Shown here: piece after piece, positions 30,440-39,253 of the stretch
Numbering within the stretch: position 1 is the stretch's first letter
How the letters are laid out: each line of letters begins with the position of its first letter
NCBI GenBank assembly: GCA_035549075.1
Contig: DASZRT010000064.1
Location: 1-64,000 of the forward strand
Length of the DNA stretch: 64,000 nt
Reading direction: 5' to 3'
Source of the DNA: DASZFV01 sp035549075
Lineage (GTDB): Bacteria; Myxococcota_A; Polyangia; Fen-1088
Made by a program: the position numbers and the translations under genes
The notes under the pieces: model-generated
What the model was told of the DNA's origin: nothing
The model's input: only the letters and a program-made list of their open reading frames with translations
Databases searched by the model: none

Positions 30440-31231
30440 ATGAGCCGAGCCGACCGACCCTTCGCCATCGTCACAGGAGCTTCTTCAGGCATCGGCATCG
30501 AGCTCGCGCGCTGCGCGGCCGGCGCCGGCTACGATTTGCTGATCGCGGCGGACGAGAGCGCCATCGAGGGCGCGTCCGCCGAGCTTCGAGCCGAAGGTGC
30601 GAACGTCCAATCTCTCCAGGCCGACCTCGCGACGCGAGAGGGCGTCGAGAAGCTCGTCGCGGCGACGCGCGGCCGCGACGTCGACGTGCTGCTCGCCAAC
30701 GCCGGACGCGGCCTGGGCGGCGCCTTCCTCGATCAAGACTTCGAGGCCATCGAGCGCGTCGTCGCGACCAACATCAACGGCACGATCGAGCTCGTCTACC
30801 GCGTGGGGCGCGAGATGGTCGCGCGGGGCCAGGGTCGCATCCTCATCACGGGCTCGATTGCGGGCCTCATGCCGGGGACGTATCAGGCCGTCTACAACGG
30901 CACGAAGGCGTTCCTGGATTCCTTCTCGTACGCGCTGCGCGCCGAGCTCAAGGACACGGGCGTCACGGTGACGTGCCTCATGCCGGGCGCGACCGAGACC
31001 GAGTTCTTCGAGCGCGCCGACATGCTCGACACGAAGGTCGGCACCGAGAAGAAGCAGCCGGCGGATCAGGTCGCGAAGGCCGGCTTCGCGGCGATGTTGC
31101 ACGGCGACGCCGAGGTCGTCACGGGGTGGAGCAACAAGCTGCGCGCCGCGATCTCGCACGTCGTGCCGTCGACGACCCTCGCCGAGCAACACCGAAAGAT
31201 GGCGGCGCCTGGGACCGCGGCGAAGCACTAG
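30440..31231 (+). CDS. SDR family oxidoreductase
   Basis: The ATG at 30440 follows an AGAGAGGA ribosome-binding site; 263 residues. Cofactor motif VTGASSGIGIELAR, NAGRG, catalytic Ser in ITGSIAGLMP and YNGTK (Tyr/Lys) are present. Asn in NINGT completes the tetrad. The sequence is of the YqjQ/DltE-like classical SDR group, soluble and NAD(P)-dependent; substrate unknown. It is followed 14 bases later by an SRPBCC protein and then a zinc alcohol dehydrogenase, forming a three-gene operon. Confidence 0.88.
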   Translation: MSRADRPFAIVTGASSGIGIELARCAAGAGYDLLIAADESAIEGASAELRAEGANVQSLQADLATREGVEKLVAATRGRDVDVLLANAGRGLGGAFLDQDFEAIERVVATNINGTIELVYRVGREMVARGQGRILITGSIAGLMPGTYQAVYNGTKAFLDSFSYALRAELKDTGVTVTCLMPGATETEFFERADMLDTKVGTEKKQPADQVAKAGFAAMLHGDAEVVTGWSNKLRAAISHVVPSTTLAEQHRKMAAPGTAAKH

Positions 31232-31245
31232 CGACGGAGACCAAG

Positions 31246-31875
31246 ATGCACAAGACGACGAAGCGACTCTGGGTGCGTGTCGCCGCGACGCTCGGGCTCG
31301 GCGGGTTGGGCGCCGGCGTGGCCTGGGCCATCGCGGCCTCGCGGCGCAACCGCGGGCCGGTGCGCCGTTCCGTGACGATCGCGCGCGCGCCGGCCGAGGT
31401 CTACGGATTCTGGCGCGACCTCACCAACGTGCCCGCCTTCATGACGAACATCGATTCCGTCGAGGTCTTCGACGGCGAGCGCTCGCGTTGGCGCGCGCAC
31501 GGCCCGGTGGGCCCGGCCGTGACCTGGCAGGCCGTCGTCGTCGACGACGCGCCCAACGAGCGCCTCGCCTGGAAGTCGACGGAGCCGTCGGAGATCGAGA
31601 TGAGCGGCGCCGTGCGCTTCGAGCGCGCGCCCGGCGATCGCGGCACGGAGGTGCACCTCGAGCTCCACTTCGGCCCCGCCGACGGCGCCCCCGACGGCGT
31701 CGGCAAGTTCCTGTGGCGCCCTCTGGCCGGACCCATGCTCGAGCGCGACCTGCAGCGCCTCAAGCAGCTGATGGAGACGGGCCACGTCGTTCATTCCGAT
31801 GCGAGCCTGCACGAGGGCCCCCACCCGGCGCGTCCCTCGTCGCTGCCGGCGGCCAGCAACGGGAGCGCGACGTGA
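31246..31875 (+). CDS. SRPBCC-family protein with N-terminal membrane segment
   Basis: The 209-residue protein has an N-terminal hydrophobic helix (VAATLGLGGLGAGVAWAIAA). A START-like hydrophobic pocket domain follows: VRRSVTIARAPAEVYGFWRDL, NVPAFMTNIDSVEVFDG, WKSTEPSEIEMSGAVRF, ending in a helix LERDLQRLKQLMETG. The domain usually binds lipids or polyketide-like molecules. Coupling by GTGA overlap to the alcohol dehydrogenase suggests a shared pathway, possibly membrane lipid or aldehyde handling. Confidence 0.85.
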   Translation: MHKTTKRLWVRVAATLGLGGLGAGVAWAIAASRRNRGPVRRSVTIARAPAEVYGFWRDLTNVPAFMTNIDSVEVFDGERSRWRAHGPVGPAVTWQAVVVDDAPNERLAWKSTEPSEIEMSGAVRFERAPGDRGTEVHLELHFGPADGAPDGVGKFLWRPLAGPMLERDLQRLKQLMETGHVVHSDASLHEGPHPARPSSLPAASNGSAT

Positions 31876-33044
31876 AGGCCGTCTGCTGGAACGGCAAGCG
31901 CGACATTCGCGTCGAGACCGTGCCCGATCCGCGCCTCATCGACGACGGCGATGCCATCGTGCGCGTGACCTCGACGGCGATCTGTGGCTCCGACCTGCAC
32001 CTCTACAACGGCCTCATCCCCTCGATGGAGAAAGGCGACGTCCTCGGCCACGAGTTCATGGGCGAGGTCGTCGAGGTCGGCAAGGGCGTGAAGAACCTCG
32101 CGGCCGGCGATCGCGTCGTCGTGCCGTTCCCCATCGCGTGCGGGCGCTGCGCCTCGTGCGCCGGCGGCCTCTACTCGCTGTGCGAGAACACGAACCCCAA
32201 CGCGTGGATGGCGAAGAAGCTCTGGGGGCACTCGCCCGCGGGCCTGTTCGGGTACTCGCACCTGCTGGGCGGCTACAGCGGTGGCCAGGCCGAATACGTG
32301 CGCGTGCCATTCGCCGACATCGGTCCCATCAAAGTTCCCGAGGGCCTCTCCGACGAGCAGGTGCTGTTCCTCTCCGACATTTTCCCCACCGGCTACATGG
32401 GCGCCGAGATGTGCAACATCCAGCGCGGCGACGTCGTCGCCGTGTGGGGCGCGGGCCCCGTGGGTCAGCTCGCCATCGCGAGCGCGCGCCTGCTGGGCGC
32501 CGAGCGCGTCATCGCGATCGATCGCTTCGGCGAGCGGCTGACGCTCGCGCAGCAAAAGGCGGGCGCGACCGAGATCCTCAACTATGAGGACGAGGACGTC
32601 CCCGAGGCGCTCGAGGAGATGACGGGCGGCCGCGGTCCCGACGCCTGCATCGACGCCGTGGGCATGGAGTCGCACGGCCCGCCCGTGGTGTACGCCTACG
32701 ATCGGATCAAGCAGGCGCTCATGCTCGAGAGCGATCGCCCGATCGCGCTGCGGCAGGCGATCCGCTCGTGCCGCAACGGCGGCATCGTGTCCGTCGTGGG
32801 CGTCTATGGCGGCACCATCGACAAGTTCCCCATGGGCGCCGTCGTGAACCGCTCGCTCACGATCCGCTCGGGGCAGTGCCACGTGCACCGCTACCTGGCG
32901 CCGTTGCTCGCGCACATCGAGCGCGGCGAGATCGACCCGAGCTTCATCGTCACGCACCGCATGTCGCTCGAAGACGCGCCCCAGGCCTACGAGACGTTCC
33001 TCGAGAAGCGCGAAGGGTGCGAGAAGATCGTGCTGCACACGTGA
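31872..33044 (+). CDS. zinc-dependent alcohol dehydrogenase (FDH-like)
   Basis: The GTG start gives 390 residues. Catalytic zinc ligands are in TAICGSDLH and GHEFMGEVVEVG. The structural zinc has four cysteines in CGRCASCAGGLYSLCE. The cofactor loop is VWGAGPVGQLAIASARLLGAERVIAID. The GGYSGGQAEYVRVPFAD region and the large insertion (AVGMESHG...YDRIKQALMLESDRPIALRQAI) match the glutathione-independent formaldehyde dehydrogenase-like subgroup, which often carries tightly bound NAD. The real substrate is unknown. Confidence 0.9.
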   Translation: MKAVCWNGKRDIRVETVPDPRLIDDGDAIVRVTSTAICGSDLHLYNGLIPSMEKGDVLGHEFMGEVVEVGKGVKNLAAGDRVVVPFPIACGRCASCAGGLYSLCENTNPNAWMAKKLWGHSPAGLFGYSHLLGGYSGGQAEYVRVPFADIGPIKVPEGLSDEQVLFLSDIFPTGYMGAEMCNIQRGDVVAVWGAGPVGQLAIASARLLGAERVIAIDRFGERLTLAQQKAGATEILNYEDEDVPEALEEMTGGRGPDACIDAVGMESHGPPVVYAYDRIKQALMLESDRPIALRQAIRSCRNGGIVSVVGVYGGTIDKFPMGAVVNRSLTIRSGQCHVHRYLAPLLAHIERGEIDPSFIVTHRMSLEDAPQAYETFLEKREGCEKIVLHT

Positions 33045-33048
33045 CGAG

Positions 33049-34149
33049 TCAGCGGGACTTGCGGCTCACGCGCGACCACGCGCGCGCGAGCCGGCGCACG
33101 CCTTCTTCGAAGGCCGTGGGGGGCGCCGCCGAATAGCAGACGCGCAGTCGCGTCGGCGCGGCGCGCCCCGCGAAGGCTTGAAACGGCCCGCCGAGATCGA
33201 AGCAGACGCCCTCGGCCACGGCGGCGGCGAGGAGCGCGCCCTCGTCGACGCGCGCGTCAGCCTCGAGCCAAAGTGAAAAGCCGCCTCGCGGAAAGGCGAC
33301 CGACCAGCTCGGCAAGCTCCGACGCACGGCCGCGAACAGCCGCGCGGCGCGCCGCCGGTAATAGATCGCGAGCCGCGCGAGGCGCGCCTCGAAGTCGGTG
33401 TGGCCGAGGTAGTCGTCGACGACGGCCTGACCGAGGCCGTTCGATTGCAGATCGTCGTCCTGCTTGAGCAGGATCGCGCGCCGCCGTAGGCGCGACGGCA
33501 CGACGAGCCACCCGACGCGCAGGCCGGGGCAGAGCGTCTTCGACAACGTGCCGACGTGGAGCACGCGGCTGCGATGGCCCGCGAGCCACGGCGCGGGCGG
33601 CGGGCCCGCGAAGCCGAGGTCGGCGTAGGCGTCGTCTTCGATGATCCAGCCCTCGCGCCCGAGGACGAGCTCGCGATCGATGGGCGAGAGCGCCTGCCCC
33701 GTCGGATTGCCGAGCGCCGGCAGCACGTAGGAGACGCGCCCTTCGCCGAGCCGTCCGAGGCGAAGCCCGCGCGAACGGAACAGCTCGAGCGCCGCCGGGT
33801 ACGTCTCGGATTGGACGCCGATCGTGTCGCCCGGTTTCGAGACCAGCTGCACGGCGAGCGCGATCGCCTGCTGCGCGCCGCTCGTGACGATGACCTCGTC
33901 GGCGGCGAGCGCGCGTCCCATGCGCGCCGAAAGACGGTGCGCCAGGCGGGCGCGCAACGACGCCAGGCCCTCGGGCCAACCGTACTGCAGCGCGCGCGAA
34001 CCGCGCTGGCTCAGCACGCGGCGAAACGAGCGGGCGAGCTCGCGCCGCGGGAACTGCGCGTCGGCGGGCAGGCCGCCGCCCAGGTTGATCACGCGCCGCG
34101 AGGCGACGGCGCGCCGGACGAGCGCGTCGGCATCTGCGCGAGCGGCCAT
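33049..34149 (-). CDS. PLP-dependent class I/II aminotransferase (MocR-like catalytic domain)
   Basis: The ATG at 34149 gives 366 residues. The protein lacks the GntR DNA-binding domain seen in MocR regulators. Motifs: YGWPEGLASLRARLAHRL, VTSGAQQAIALAVQL (PLP phosphate), LPALGNPTGQALS, EDDAYADLGF (Asp binding the pyridine N) and HVGTLSKTLCPGLRVGWLV (Schiff-base Lys). It resembles 2-aminoadipate or aromatic aminotransferases. It converges on the alcohol dehydrogenase with four bases between stops and is divergent from the BtuF-like gene. Confidence 0.88.
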   Translation of the reverse strand: MAARADADALVRRAVASRRVINLGGGLPADAQFPRRELARSFRRVLSQRGSRALQYGWPEGLASLRARLAHRLSARMGRALAADEVIVTSGAQQAIALAVQLVSKPGDTIGVQSETYPAALELFRSRGLRLGRLGEGRVSYVLPALGNPTGQALSPIDRELVLGREGWIIEDDAYADLGFAGPPPAPWLAGHRSRVLHVGTLSKTLCPGLRVGWLVVPSRLRRRAILLKQDDDLQSNGLGQAVVDDYLGHTDFEARLARLAIYYRRRAARLFAAVRRSLPSWSVAFPRGGFSLWLEADARVDEGALLAAAVAEGVCFDLGGPFQAFAGRAAPTRLRVCYSAAPPTAFEEGVRRLARAWSRVSRKSR

Positions 34150-34201
34150 TCCATGAACGTAGGGACGAAGCGGCGGCGCGCAACGTACACTCTGCCGACC
34201 C

Positions 34202-35089
34202 ATGAACCCGGTTTCGTCGGTGAAGCGCGCCGCATGCGCCGCGGTGATGCTCCTGCTCGCGCGCGCCGCGCACGCCGAGATCGCCGTCAAAGACGATCGC
34301 GGCGTCACCGTGACGTTCGCGCGGCCGCCCCGGCGGATCATCAGCCTCCTGCCCTCGCTCACCGAGACCGTGTGCGCGCTCGACGCGTGCGATCGGCTCG
34401 TCGGCGTCGACCGGTTCTCGAGCTGGCCCGCGCGCATCGCCGCCCTGCCCAAGCTGGGCGGCATGGAGGACGCGCAGATCGAACGCATCGTCGCGCTCGC
34501 GCCCGACGTCGTCCTCGTCGAGTCGTCGGTGCGCGCGGCGGCCCGGCTAGAGGGCCTGGGCGTCCGCGTGATCGCGCTGCACGCGCGCGACCGCGCCGAC
34601 GTCGAGCGCACGCTGACGCTGCTCGCGACGATGCTCGGCGCCGAGCAGGAGGCCGCGCGCCTGCGGGCGACGATCGAGCGCGACGTCGCGGCGGCCGCGG
34701 CGCGCGTGCCCGCGTCGCTGCGCGGGCAGCGCGTCTACTTCGAGGTCGACGCGACCCCGTACGGCGCGGGCCCCACGTCGTTCATCGGCCAGACGTTCGC
34801 GCGGCTCGGCATGGACAACATCTTGCCCGCGTCGCTGGGCCCGTTCCCGAAGCTCAACCCCGAGTTCGTCGTCCGCGCGCAGCCCGACGTCGTCATCGGC
34901 ATCGCCGCCGCCGTCGCCGACATGCCGAAGCGCCCCGGGTGGGGGTCGCTGCGCGCGTTCGCCGCCGGGAAGACCTGCGCCCTGCCGACGGCGCGCTATG
35001 ACCTGGTCGTGCGCCCGGGACCGCGCCTGGGCGAAGCCGCCGCCGTGCTGGCGGATTGTTTGGCCGCGATCGCGCGGTCCCCCCTTTGA
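34202..35089 (+). CDS. BtuF-like periplasmic binding protein
   Basis: The 295-residue product has a signal peptide (AAVMLLLARAAHAE). A type III substrate-binding fold follows: VKDDRGVTVTFARPPRRIISLLPSLTETVCALDA near the start, VGVDRFSSWPARIAALPKLGGM, then a long linking helix and VRAQPDVVIGIAA. These are hallmarks of the BtuF/FepB group that delivers cobalamin or ferric chelates to a BtuCD-type permease. The matching permease and ATPase are at 15343-17129, not adjacent. Confidence 0.85.
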   Translation: MNPVSSVKRAACAAVMLLLARAAHAEIAVKDDRGVTVTFARPPRRIISLLPSLTETVCALDACDRLVGVDRFSSWPARIAALPKLGGMEDAQIERIVALAPDVVLVESSVRAAARLEGLGVRVIALHARDRADVERTLTLLATMLGAEQEAARLRATIERDVAAAAARVPASLRGQRVYFEVDATPYGAGPTSFIGQTFARLGMDNILPASLGPFPKLNPEFVVRAQPDVVIGIAAAVADMPKRPGWGSLRAFAAGKTCALPTARYDLVVRPGPRLGEAAAVLADCLAAIARSPL

Positions 35090-35135
35090 AAGGCGCGTGT
35101 CGTACTTAGGATTCCCGTCATGGGAGGACCTACCG

Positions 35136-35363
35136 ATGCATGACCTTCGATCCACGCGCCAGACCAGCACGTCCATCTTGAAGGCCGCCGTCGTCTTCGT
35201 CGCCGCTGCCCTGGGTGGCTGCGCGTACAGCGGAATCACGTCGACCCCCGACGGCACCGTCGTCCTCGCCCGCAATTCACTGCTGGGCGCGAACCGGAAG
35301 ATCTTCGTCTGCCACGTCGCGGGCAACGATCTGAAGTGCACGGAGAGCGCGGCGTCGCCTTAG
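35136..35363 (+). CDS. small lipoprotein
   Basis: A GGGAGG ribosome-binding site precedes the ATG at 35136. The 75-residue product has a lipoprotein signal (LKAAVVFVAAALGGC) and a ~45-residue mature part with TPDGTVVLARNSLLGANRKIFVCH and a Cys pair (FVCHV, LKCTE). No family is named. Its stop is 3 bases from the convergent next gene. Confidence 0.6.
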   Translation: MHDLRSTRQTSTSILKAAVVFVAAALGGCAYSGITSTPDGTVVLARNSLLGANRKIFVCHVAGNDLKCTESAASP

Positions 35364-35366
35364 CGG

Positions 35367-35792
35367 TCAATGAGCCGGCGCCGTGACGTCGTCGTTGTAG
35401 ACGTTCACGGCGTCGACCAAGTTGACGGCGCCCGCGCCCATGAATCCGATTCCCGTGACGCCCACGGCGGCGCCCGCGCCGGCGACGTACCAGCCGGCGG
35501 GCTTCGACGTGGCCAGCCCCACGACGACGCCGGCGATCCCGCACAGGTAGGCGGGGACGCCGAACGCCAGCTCGTGGCGCGCGCGTCGCGCATAGCGGAC
35601 GGCCTCGGCGTCATCGGCGACGAGCGGTTCGAGGTCGCCGCCCAGCGGTCCCACGGGCGTCTCGTGCCCGTCTTTGAAGTACGAGAGCCCGCCGCGCACG
35701 ACGACGGAGATGCGCGGGCTCGGCTCGGGGCGATGCACCGTCGCGCACGCCGAGAGCGCCGCGAGCGCGAACGCGCCAGCCGCGCGCGTCAC
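35367..35792 (-). CDS. membrane lipoprotein of the C39 operon, unknown function
   Basis: The GTG at 35792 overlaps the stop of the C39 gene (GTGA) and gives 141 residues. It has a lipoprotein signal (AAGAFALAALSAC). A short soluble region follows (ISVVVRGGLSYFKDGHETPVG), then two hydrophobic helices (FGVPAYLCGIAGVVVGLAT and AGWYVAGAGAAVGVTGIGFM). It is the last gene of a three-gene unit with the C39-like peptidase and a tail-anchored protein. Confidence 0.7.
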   Translation of the reverse strand: MTRAAGAFALAALSACATVHRPEPSPRISVVVRGGLSYFKDGHETPVGPLGGDLEPLVADDAEAVRYARRARHELAFGVPAYLCGIAGVVVGLATSKPAGWYVAGAGAAVGVTGIGFMGAGAVNLVDAVNVYNDDVTAPAH

Positions 35793-36361
35793 GACGGCGC
35801 GACGACGAGCGTGAGGCGGCCCGCGTCCTGCCACTCGCGCTCGAACGACGCCAGCTCGTCTTCGCGCGGCCCGTGCCCGGGGTCGAGCAGCAGCACGCGG
35901 TGGGTGGAAGGGTTGAGGCCCACGACGACCTCGTAGTGCGAGAGCGCCTTGTTCCCCGTGTAGCGCTGCACGAGCCCCACGAGCACCGGCCGCTGCGCGC
36001 CGATCTCGTGCTCGAGATCCGCTTCGGCGCCGCTGATGAGGTACGCGCGAAATCCGCGCTCGCGCGCGTAGCGCCGCAGCCCGGACGCCGACGCGCCGCG
36101 ATCGTCGGAGGCGACGACCTCGCGGCGGATCGCGGGAGCGGCGTTCGGGACGCCCCAGCGCTCCAGCACCATCGCGAGCGCCGCCGCCCCGCAGTCGTGC
36201 GCGGACTCTTGCCGGATCACCGGCACGCCGCGCACGAGCACCCAGCCTTCCTCGTGGTCGATGTCGTCGAGTGACACCGAGCGCGCCGTCCCCCGGTAGC
36301 AGCCGCCGAGCCCGACGGCCGCCAGCGCGAGCACGAGCGCGACGCGAGGGAGCGCGCGCAT
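35789..36361 (-). CDS. C39-like (PA2778-type) cysteine peptidase lipoprotein
   Basis: I take the ATG at 36361, which overlaps the upstream TGA by one base (TGATG); 190 residues. A lipobox lies at ALAAVGLGGC. The catalytic Cys is in QESAHDCGAAALAMVLERWG, His in LSHYEVVVG and Asp in VLLLDPGHG, the papain-like C39 triad. Full C39 domains cleave double-glycine leaders inside ABC exporters; this stand-alone lipoprotein version, with a small tail-anchored partner, resembles the PA2778/PA2779 pair of pseudomonads, whose substrate is unknown. Confidence 0.8.
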   Translation of the reverse strand: MRALPRVALVLALAAVGLGGCYRGTARSVSLDDIDHEEGWVLVRGVPVIRQESAHDCGAAALAMVLERWGVPNAAPAIRREVVASDDRGASASGLRRYARERGFRAYLISGAEADLEHEIGAQRPVLVGLVQRYTGNKALSHYEVVVGLNPSTHRVLLLDPGHGPREDELASFEREWQDAGRLTLVVAPS

Positions 36362-36723
36362 CAAACGATGACGATGATCAGGATGATGAGCAGCAGGATG
36401 ATGAGGCCCGAGCTCCCGATGATGACCACGTCACCGCCGTGGAAGTTCTCGAGCGCCTCGGCCTGGGCCTCGCGCTGGGCGTATTCGACGAGATCGTCGT
36501 CGATGGCTGCCAGCGGAATCCCGGGAAACTCGGCCGCGAGGCGCGCGCGCGTCGCCTGGACCGATTCGGCGGGCGGTGTCGCCTCGCGCGCGGGCGCCGC
36601 GTTCGCTTTCGCCCACGCGTCCGCCGTCCCGAACGTCAACGTCAGGGCCAAGGCGAACGACACCGGAAGGAGGCGGCGCAGCCACGACCTGCTCTTGCTC
36701 GATGCGATGGTGGATGAGGTCAT
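36361..36723 (-). CDS. PA2779-like tail-anchored small protein
   Basis: The ATG at 36723 gives 120 residues. A signal-like segment (LLPVSFALALTLTFGTADAWA) is followed by a short helical region (RARLAAEFPGIPLAAIDDDLVEYAQREAQAEALENF). The C-terminal hydrophobic tail is almost pure Ile/Leu/Val after a Gly-Ser turn. This layout matches PA2779-family partners of C39-like lipoproteins. It is the first gene of the unit and ends in TGATG with the peptidase gene. Confidence 0.65.
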   Translation of the reverse strand: MTSSTIASSKSRSWLRRLLPVSFALALTLTFGTADAWAKANAAPAREATPPAESVQATRARLAAEFPGIPLAAIDDDLVEYAQREAQAEALENFHGGDVVIIGSSGLIILLLIILIIVIV

Positions 36724-36921
36724 GCCGCCCCACGTTTCAAGCCACATGCCACGCGGATCCGCGCGACTTCGAGCGCTTTGCGACCCCCAAGTCGTTACTG
36801 TCCATGCACCCCGCTACGAACCCGTGACGCTGGGGTTCCCAAACCGCCCGTGGCACGATCACGTCGATCGCCCTTGACGCCCCTGACACATTCGGGCACC
36901 TTCTCCCGACTCCGAAATTGA

Positions 36922-37000
<79 letters not shown>

Positions 37001-37003
37001 AAA

Positions 37004-37037
37004 ACGCCGGGTTCCGACAGGGACCCGGCGTTTTTTT
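37004..37037 (+). terminator. intrinsic terminator after tRNA-fMet
   Basis: A 12-bp stem (ACGCCGGGTTCC with one G-U pair) and the loop GACA are followed by seven T residues. It directly follows the tRNA. Confidence 0.9.
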
Positions 37038-37099
37038 CGTCCCTCGTGCGGAATGAGGGACGAACGAGGGACGGATGGTGCACGATCCGGATTGTCGGC

Positions 37100-37237
37100 G
37101 GCCTCTTTCCTGGCCCGCCCAGTACGAGTACGTCGATCACCGTCGACTACGTACGGGTCTCTGTGCGCGCGGGCGACGGCGGCGCGGACGACGCGCCGTT
37201 GGATGACGCCGCGCCCGACGGTGGCGTCGGCGACTAG
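37100..37237 (+). pseudogene. 3' fragment of a secreted protein (GH16/lectin-like end)
   Basis: This ~45-codon frame reads GLFPGPPSTSTSITVDYVRV followed by an acidic Asp/Ala/Gly tail and a stop. The VDYVRV ending is typical of the last strand of GH16 or laminin-G-like secreted domains, and such Asp/Gly-rich tails are common in myxobacteria. Nothing upstream completes the gene, since the tRNA and terminator are there. It is probably debris at the island edge. Confidence 0.35.
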
Positions 37238-37644
37238 ATGGGCGAAATCACCTCTACCTCCGGACCTGTTCCTAGTTCCATCCTAGCTCCTATCGGGTCT
37301 TGGCTAGGTGGTCCGATTCTTCAGGGGGCTACGTCAGTGCGCAAGGCGGCCGGCGGAAGCGGTGAGAACCGCAAGAGATCTCCGAGTGCACCCCGGGGGG
37401 GACCGTTCCCGCTGGGGTCGAGCGGTGGCGCCAGCGATCCGCGACACCGGCCTCGGCCGAGCCGTCCTCCGTAGCGCGCCGTGCGAAGCCCAGAGGCCCG
37501 CCGGAGGATTCGACGCGCTCACCACCACGGCCGAGGGGGACCGTCCCGGTTCGCGTTCGCGCCCGTCGATCGAGATCGTCGATCCCCGCCGCATTCTTGT
37601 GATAGGCGCAAAGTACGTGTATCCGTCTGACTTTCCCCCGACGC
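37238..37644. other. no gene recognised
   Basis: This stretch has no credible start with a ribosome-binding site, and the frames present give Arg/Pro-rich translations. No repeat or RNA structure was recognised. Confidence 0.4.
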
Positions 37645-37938
37645 GTGCCGTCCACGATGTCGTTCTACCGCCCGACGAAGACGCGTGTTGTTATCCAAAT
37701 GGCAAGGACGTTTATCGGCGACCTGCGGATTATGATCGAGTCCGATATACAGCTGGTTGGCCCGCAGAAGGGCGACGCCCTCCTGAAGGATGGCAAGGCC
37801 GAAGGCACGACGCCCTTCTTGCCGGCGTACAACGTCAGCACAAGCGAAGGCGTGACTCGCTACGTGGTTACGCATCGGTGGACGAACGTGCTTCCCGACC
37901 AAACCGCCGAGCTTCGAATACGCCGCGTTTCGAACTGA
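37645..37938 (+). CDS. possible hypothetical protein
   Basis: This 97-residue frame has balanced composition unlike the GC-driven frames around it: MARTFIGDLRIMIESDIQLV, GDALLKDGKAEGTTPFLPAY and a beta-like end VVTHRWTNVLPDQTAELRIR. The local GC is lower than in the flanks. An internal ATG (residue 19) could be the true start. No family is recognised. Confidence 0.4.
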   Translation: MPSTMSFYRPTKTRVVIQMARTFIGDLRIMIESDIQLVGPQKGDALLKDGKAEGTTPFLPAYNVSTSEGVTRYVVTHRWTNVLPDQTAELRIRRVSN

Positions 37939-38141
37939 CGGCACCCGACGCTGGCGTCGGGATTGTGAGCTCAGCGTCTGCCGGATCGTCATCGCCCTGA
38001 TCAGCGTTGGGCTTGTGAGGTCCAAGCTGGAGGATTGCTGACCGCCTTCCAATCGCCGGCTAACACCCGGCGGACGACGGTGTTCCAGGCGCGCGGCGTG
38101 AAGGTCCGGTGACCTGCCTGGGTTCTTCGGACCAGTAGATC

Positions 38142-38996
38142 CTAGAGGGCAGCCCCTCCTCGTTGGGTCGTTGTCGTCACCTGTTTCGCTCTGAACTCGT
38201 TCGGCGTCAAATAGCCGAGACTCGAATGGGGACGGACGGCGTTGTAGTGCTGGCGCCAAGTCTCGATCGTTGCCGCTGCCTCTCGCCGCGTTCGAAACCA
38301 CTCCATGCTCAAGCACTCGTCGCGGAACTTGCCGTTGAAGCTCTCGTTGGTTCCGTTCTGCCATGGCTTCCCCGGTGCGATGTGCGCGGTCTCGATGCCT
38401 TCCTCGGTGACCCAGCGCAGGACCGCCGTCGATATGAACTCGGGGCCGTTATCGGAGCGCAGGTAGCGCGGAGCTCCTCGTGTGCTCACGAGCTTGGCGA
38501 GCACCTCGATCACGCGCCCGGACCTGATGCTGCCCGCGACGTCGATCGCCAGCGCCTCGCGCGTCCACTCGTCCACGACGGTCAGGCACTTGATCTGCTG
38601 GCCAGTCGCGCACGTGTCGAAGACGAAGTCGTACGCCCAGACGTGGTTGGGGCCGGTCGGCGGCACGGGACGAGGCCTGCTCGCAGCGACTCGTCGTCGT
38701 GGTCTCCGTCGAGGAACTTGCAGCCCCGCACGCTTCCAGAGCCTGTGCGCGCGGTCGGTACCCATGCGGTGCCCGTCGCGCGCGAGGAAGATCCGAACCT
38801 GGCGGTAGCCGTATCGCGGGTACTGCGCCGCCAGCTCGGACATGCGGCTCAGCGCCGGTGCGTCCTTGATGGCCAGCTTCGACTGGTACTTCAACGCCGA
38901 CCTCGCCACCTTCATCAGCGCGCACGACCAGCGGCAAGACAGTCCGCGCCGTCGCGCGTACTCGACCTGCTGCCGTCGGCCGGGCGCGCTCACCAT
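38142..38996 (-). CDS. IS3-family transposase OrfB
   Basis: The ATG at 38996 gives 284 residues. An HTH_21-like region YGYRQVRIFLARDGHRMG precedes an rve integrase core with the DDE triad: Asp in WAYDFVFDTC, Asp in RYLRSDNGPEFIS and Glu in NGTNESFNGKFRDECL. The end is YNAVRPHSSLGYLTPNEF. It overlaps the end of orfA by 7 bases in the -1 relation typical of programmed frameshift or coupled translation. The frame is intact, so the element may be active. Confidence 0.92.
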   Translation of the reverse strand: MVSAPGRRQQVEYARRRGLSCRWSCALMKVARSALKYQSKLAIKDAPALSRMSELAAQYPRYGYRQVRIFLARDGHRMGTDRAHRLWKRAGLQVPRRRPRRRVAASRPRPVPPTGPNHVWAYDFVFDTCATGQQIKCLTVVDEWTREALAIDVAGSIRSGRVIEVLAKLVSTRGAPRYLRSDNGPEFISTAVLRWVTEEGIETAHIAPGKPWQNGTNESFNGKFRDECLSMEWFRTRREAAATIETWRQHYNAVRPHSSLGYLTPNEFRAKQVTTTTQRGGAAL

Positions 38997-39253
38997 TTCT
39001 TTGCGTTGATCTCCTTCATCACCTCGAGCGCGAGGTCTCGGTCGGCGACCATCTTCTTGAGGCGCGTATTCTCGGCCTCCAGCGCCTTCAGCTTCTTCGT
39101 GTCCGCCACGTCCATCTTCCCGAACCGTCGCCGCCACACGTAGATCGTCTGCTCGCTCACGCCGTGCTTCTTGGCCACCTCCGCGACCGGCGTCTTGTCC
39201 GCCTCGCGCAGGATCTTGACCATCTGCTCCTCGCTGAACCGACTCTTCTTCAT
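38990..39253 (-). CDS. IS3-family transposase OrfA
   Basis: The 87-residue protein has a helix-turn-helix (SRFSEEQMVKILREADKT, VAEVAKKHGVSEQTIYVWRR) and a leucine-zipper-like coil (LKALEAENTRLKKMVADRDL). It provides DNA-end recognition for OrfB. It ends AKKW-stop inside the OrfB start region. Confidence 0.92.
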   Translation of the reverse strand: MKKSRFSEEQMVKILREADKTPVAEVAKKHGVSEQTIYVWRRRFGKMDVADTKKLKALEAENTRLKKMVADRDLALEVMKEINAKKW

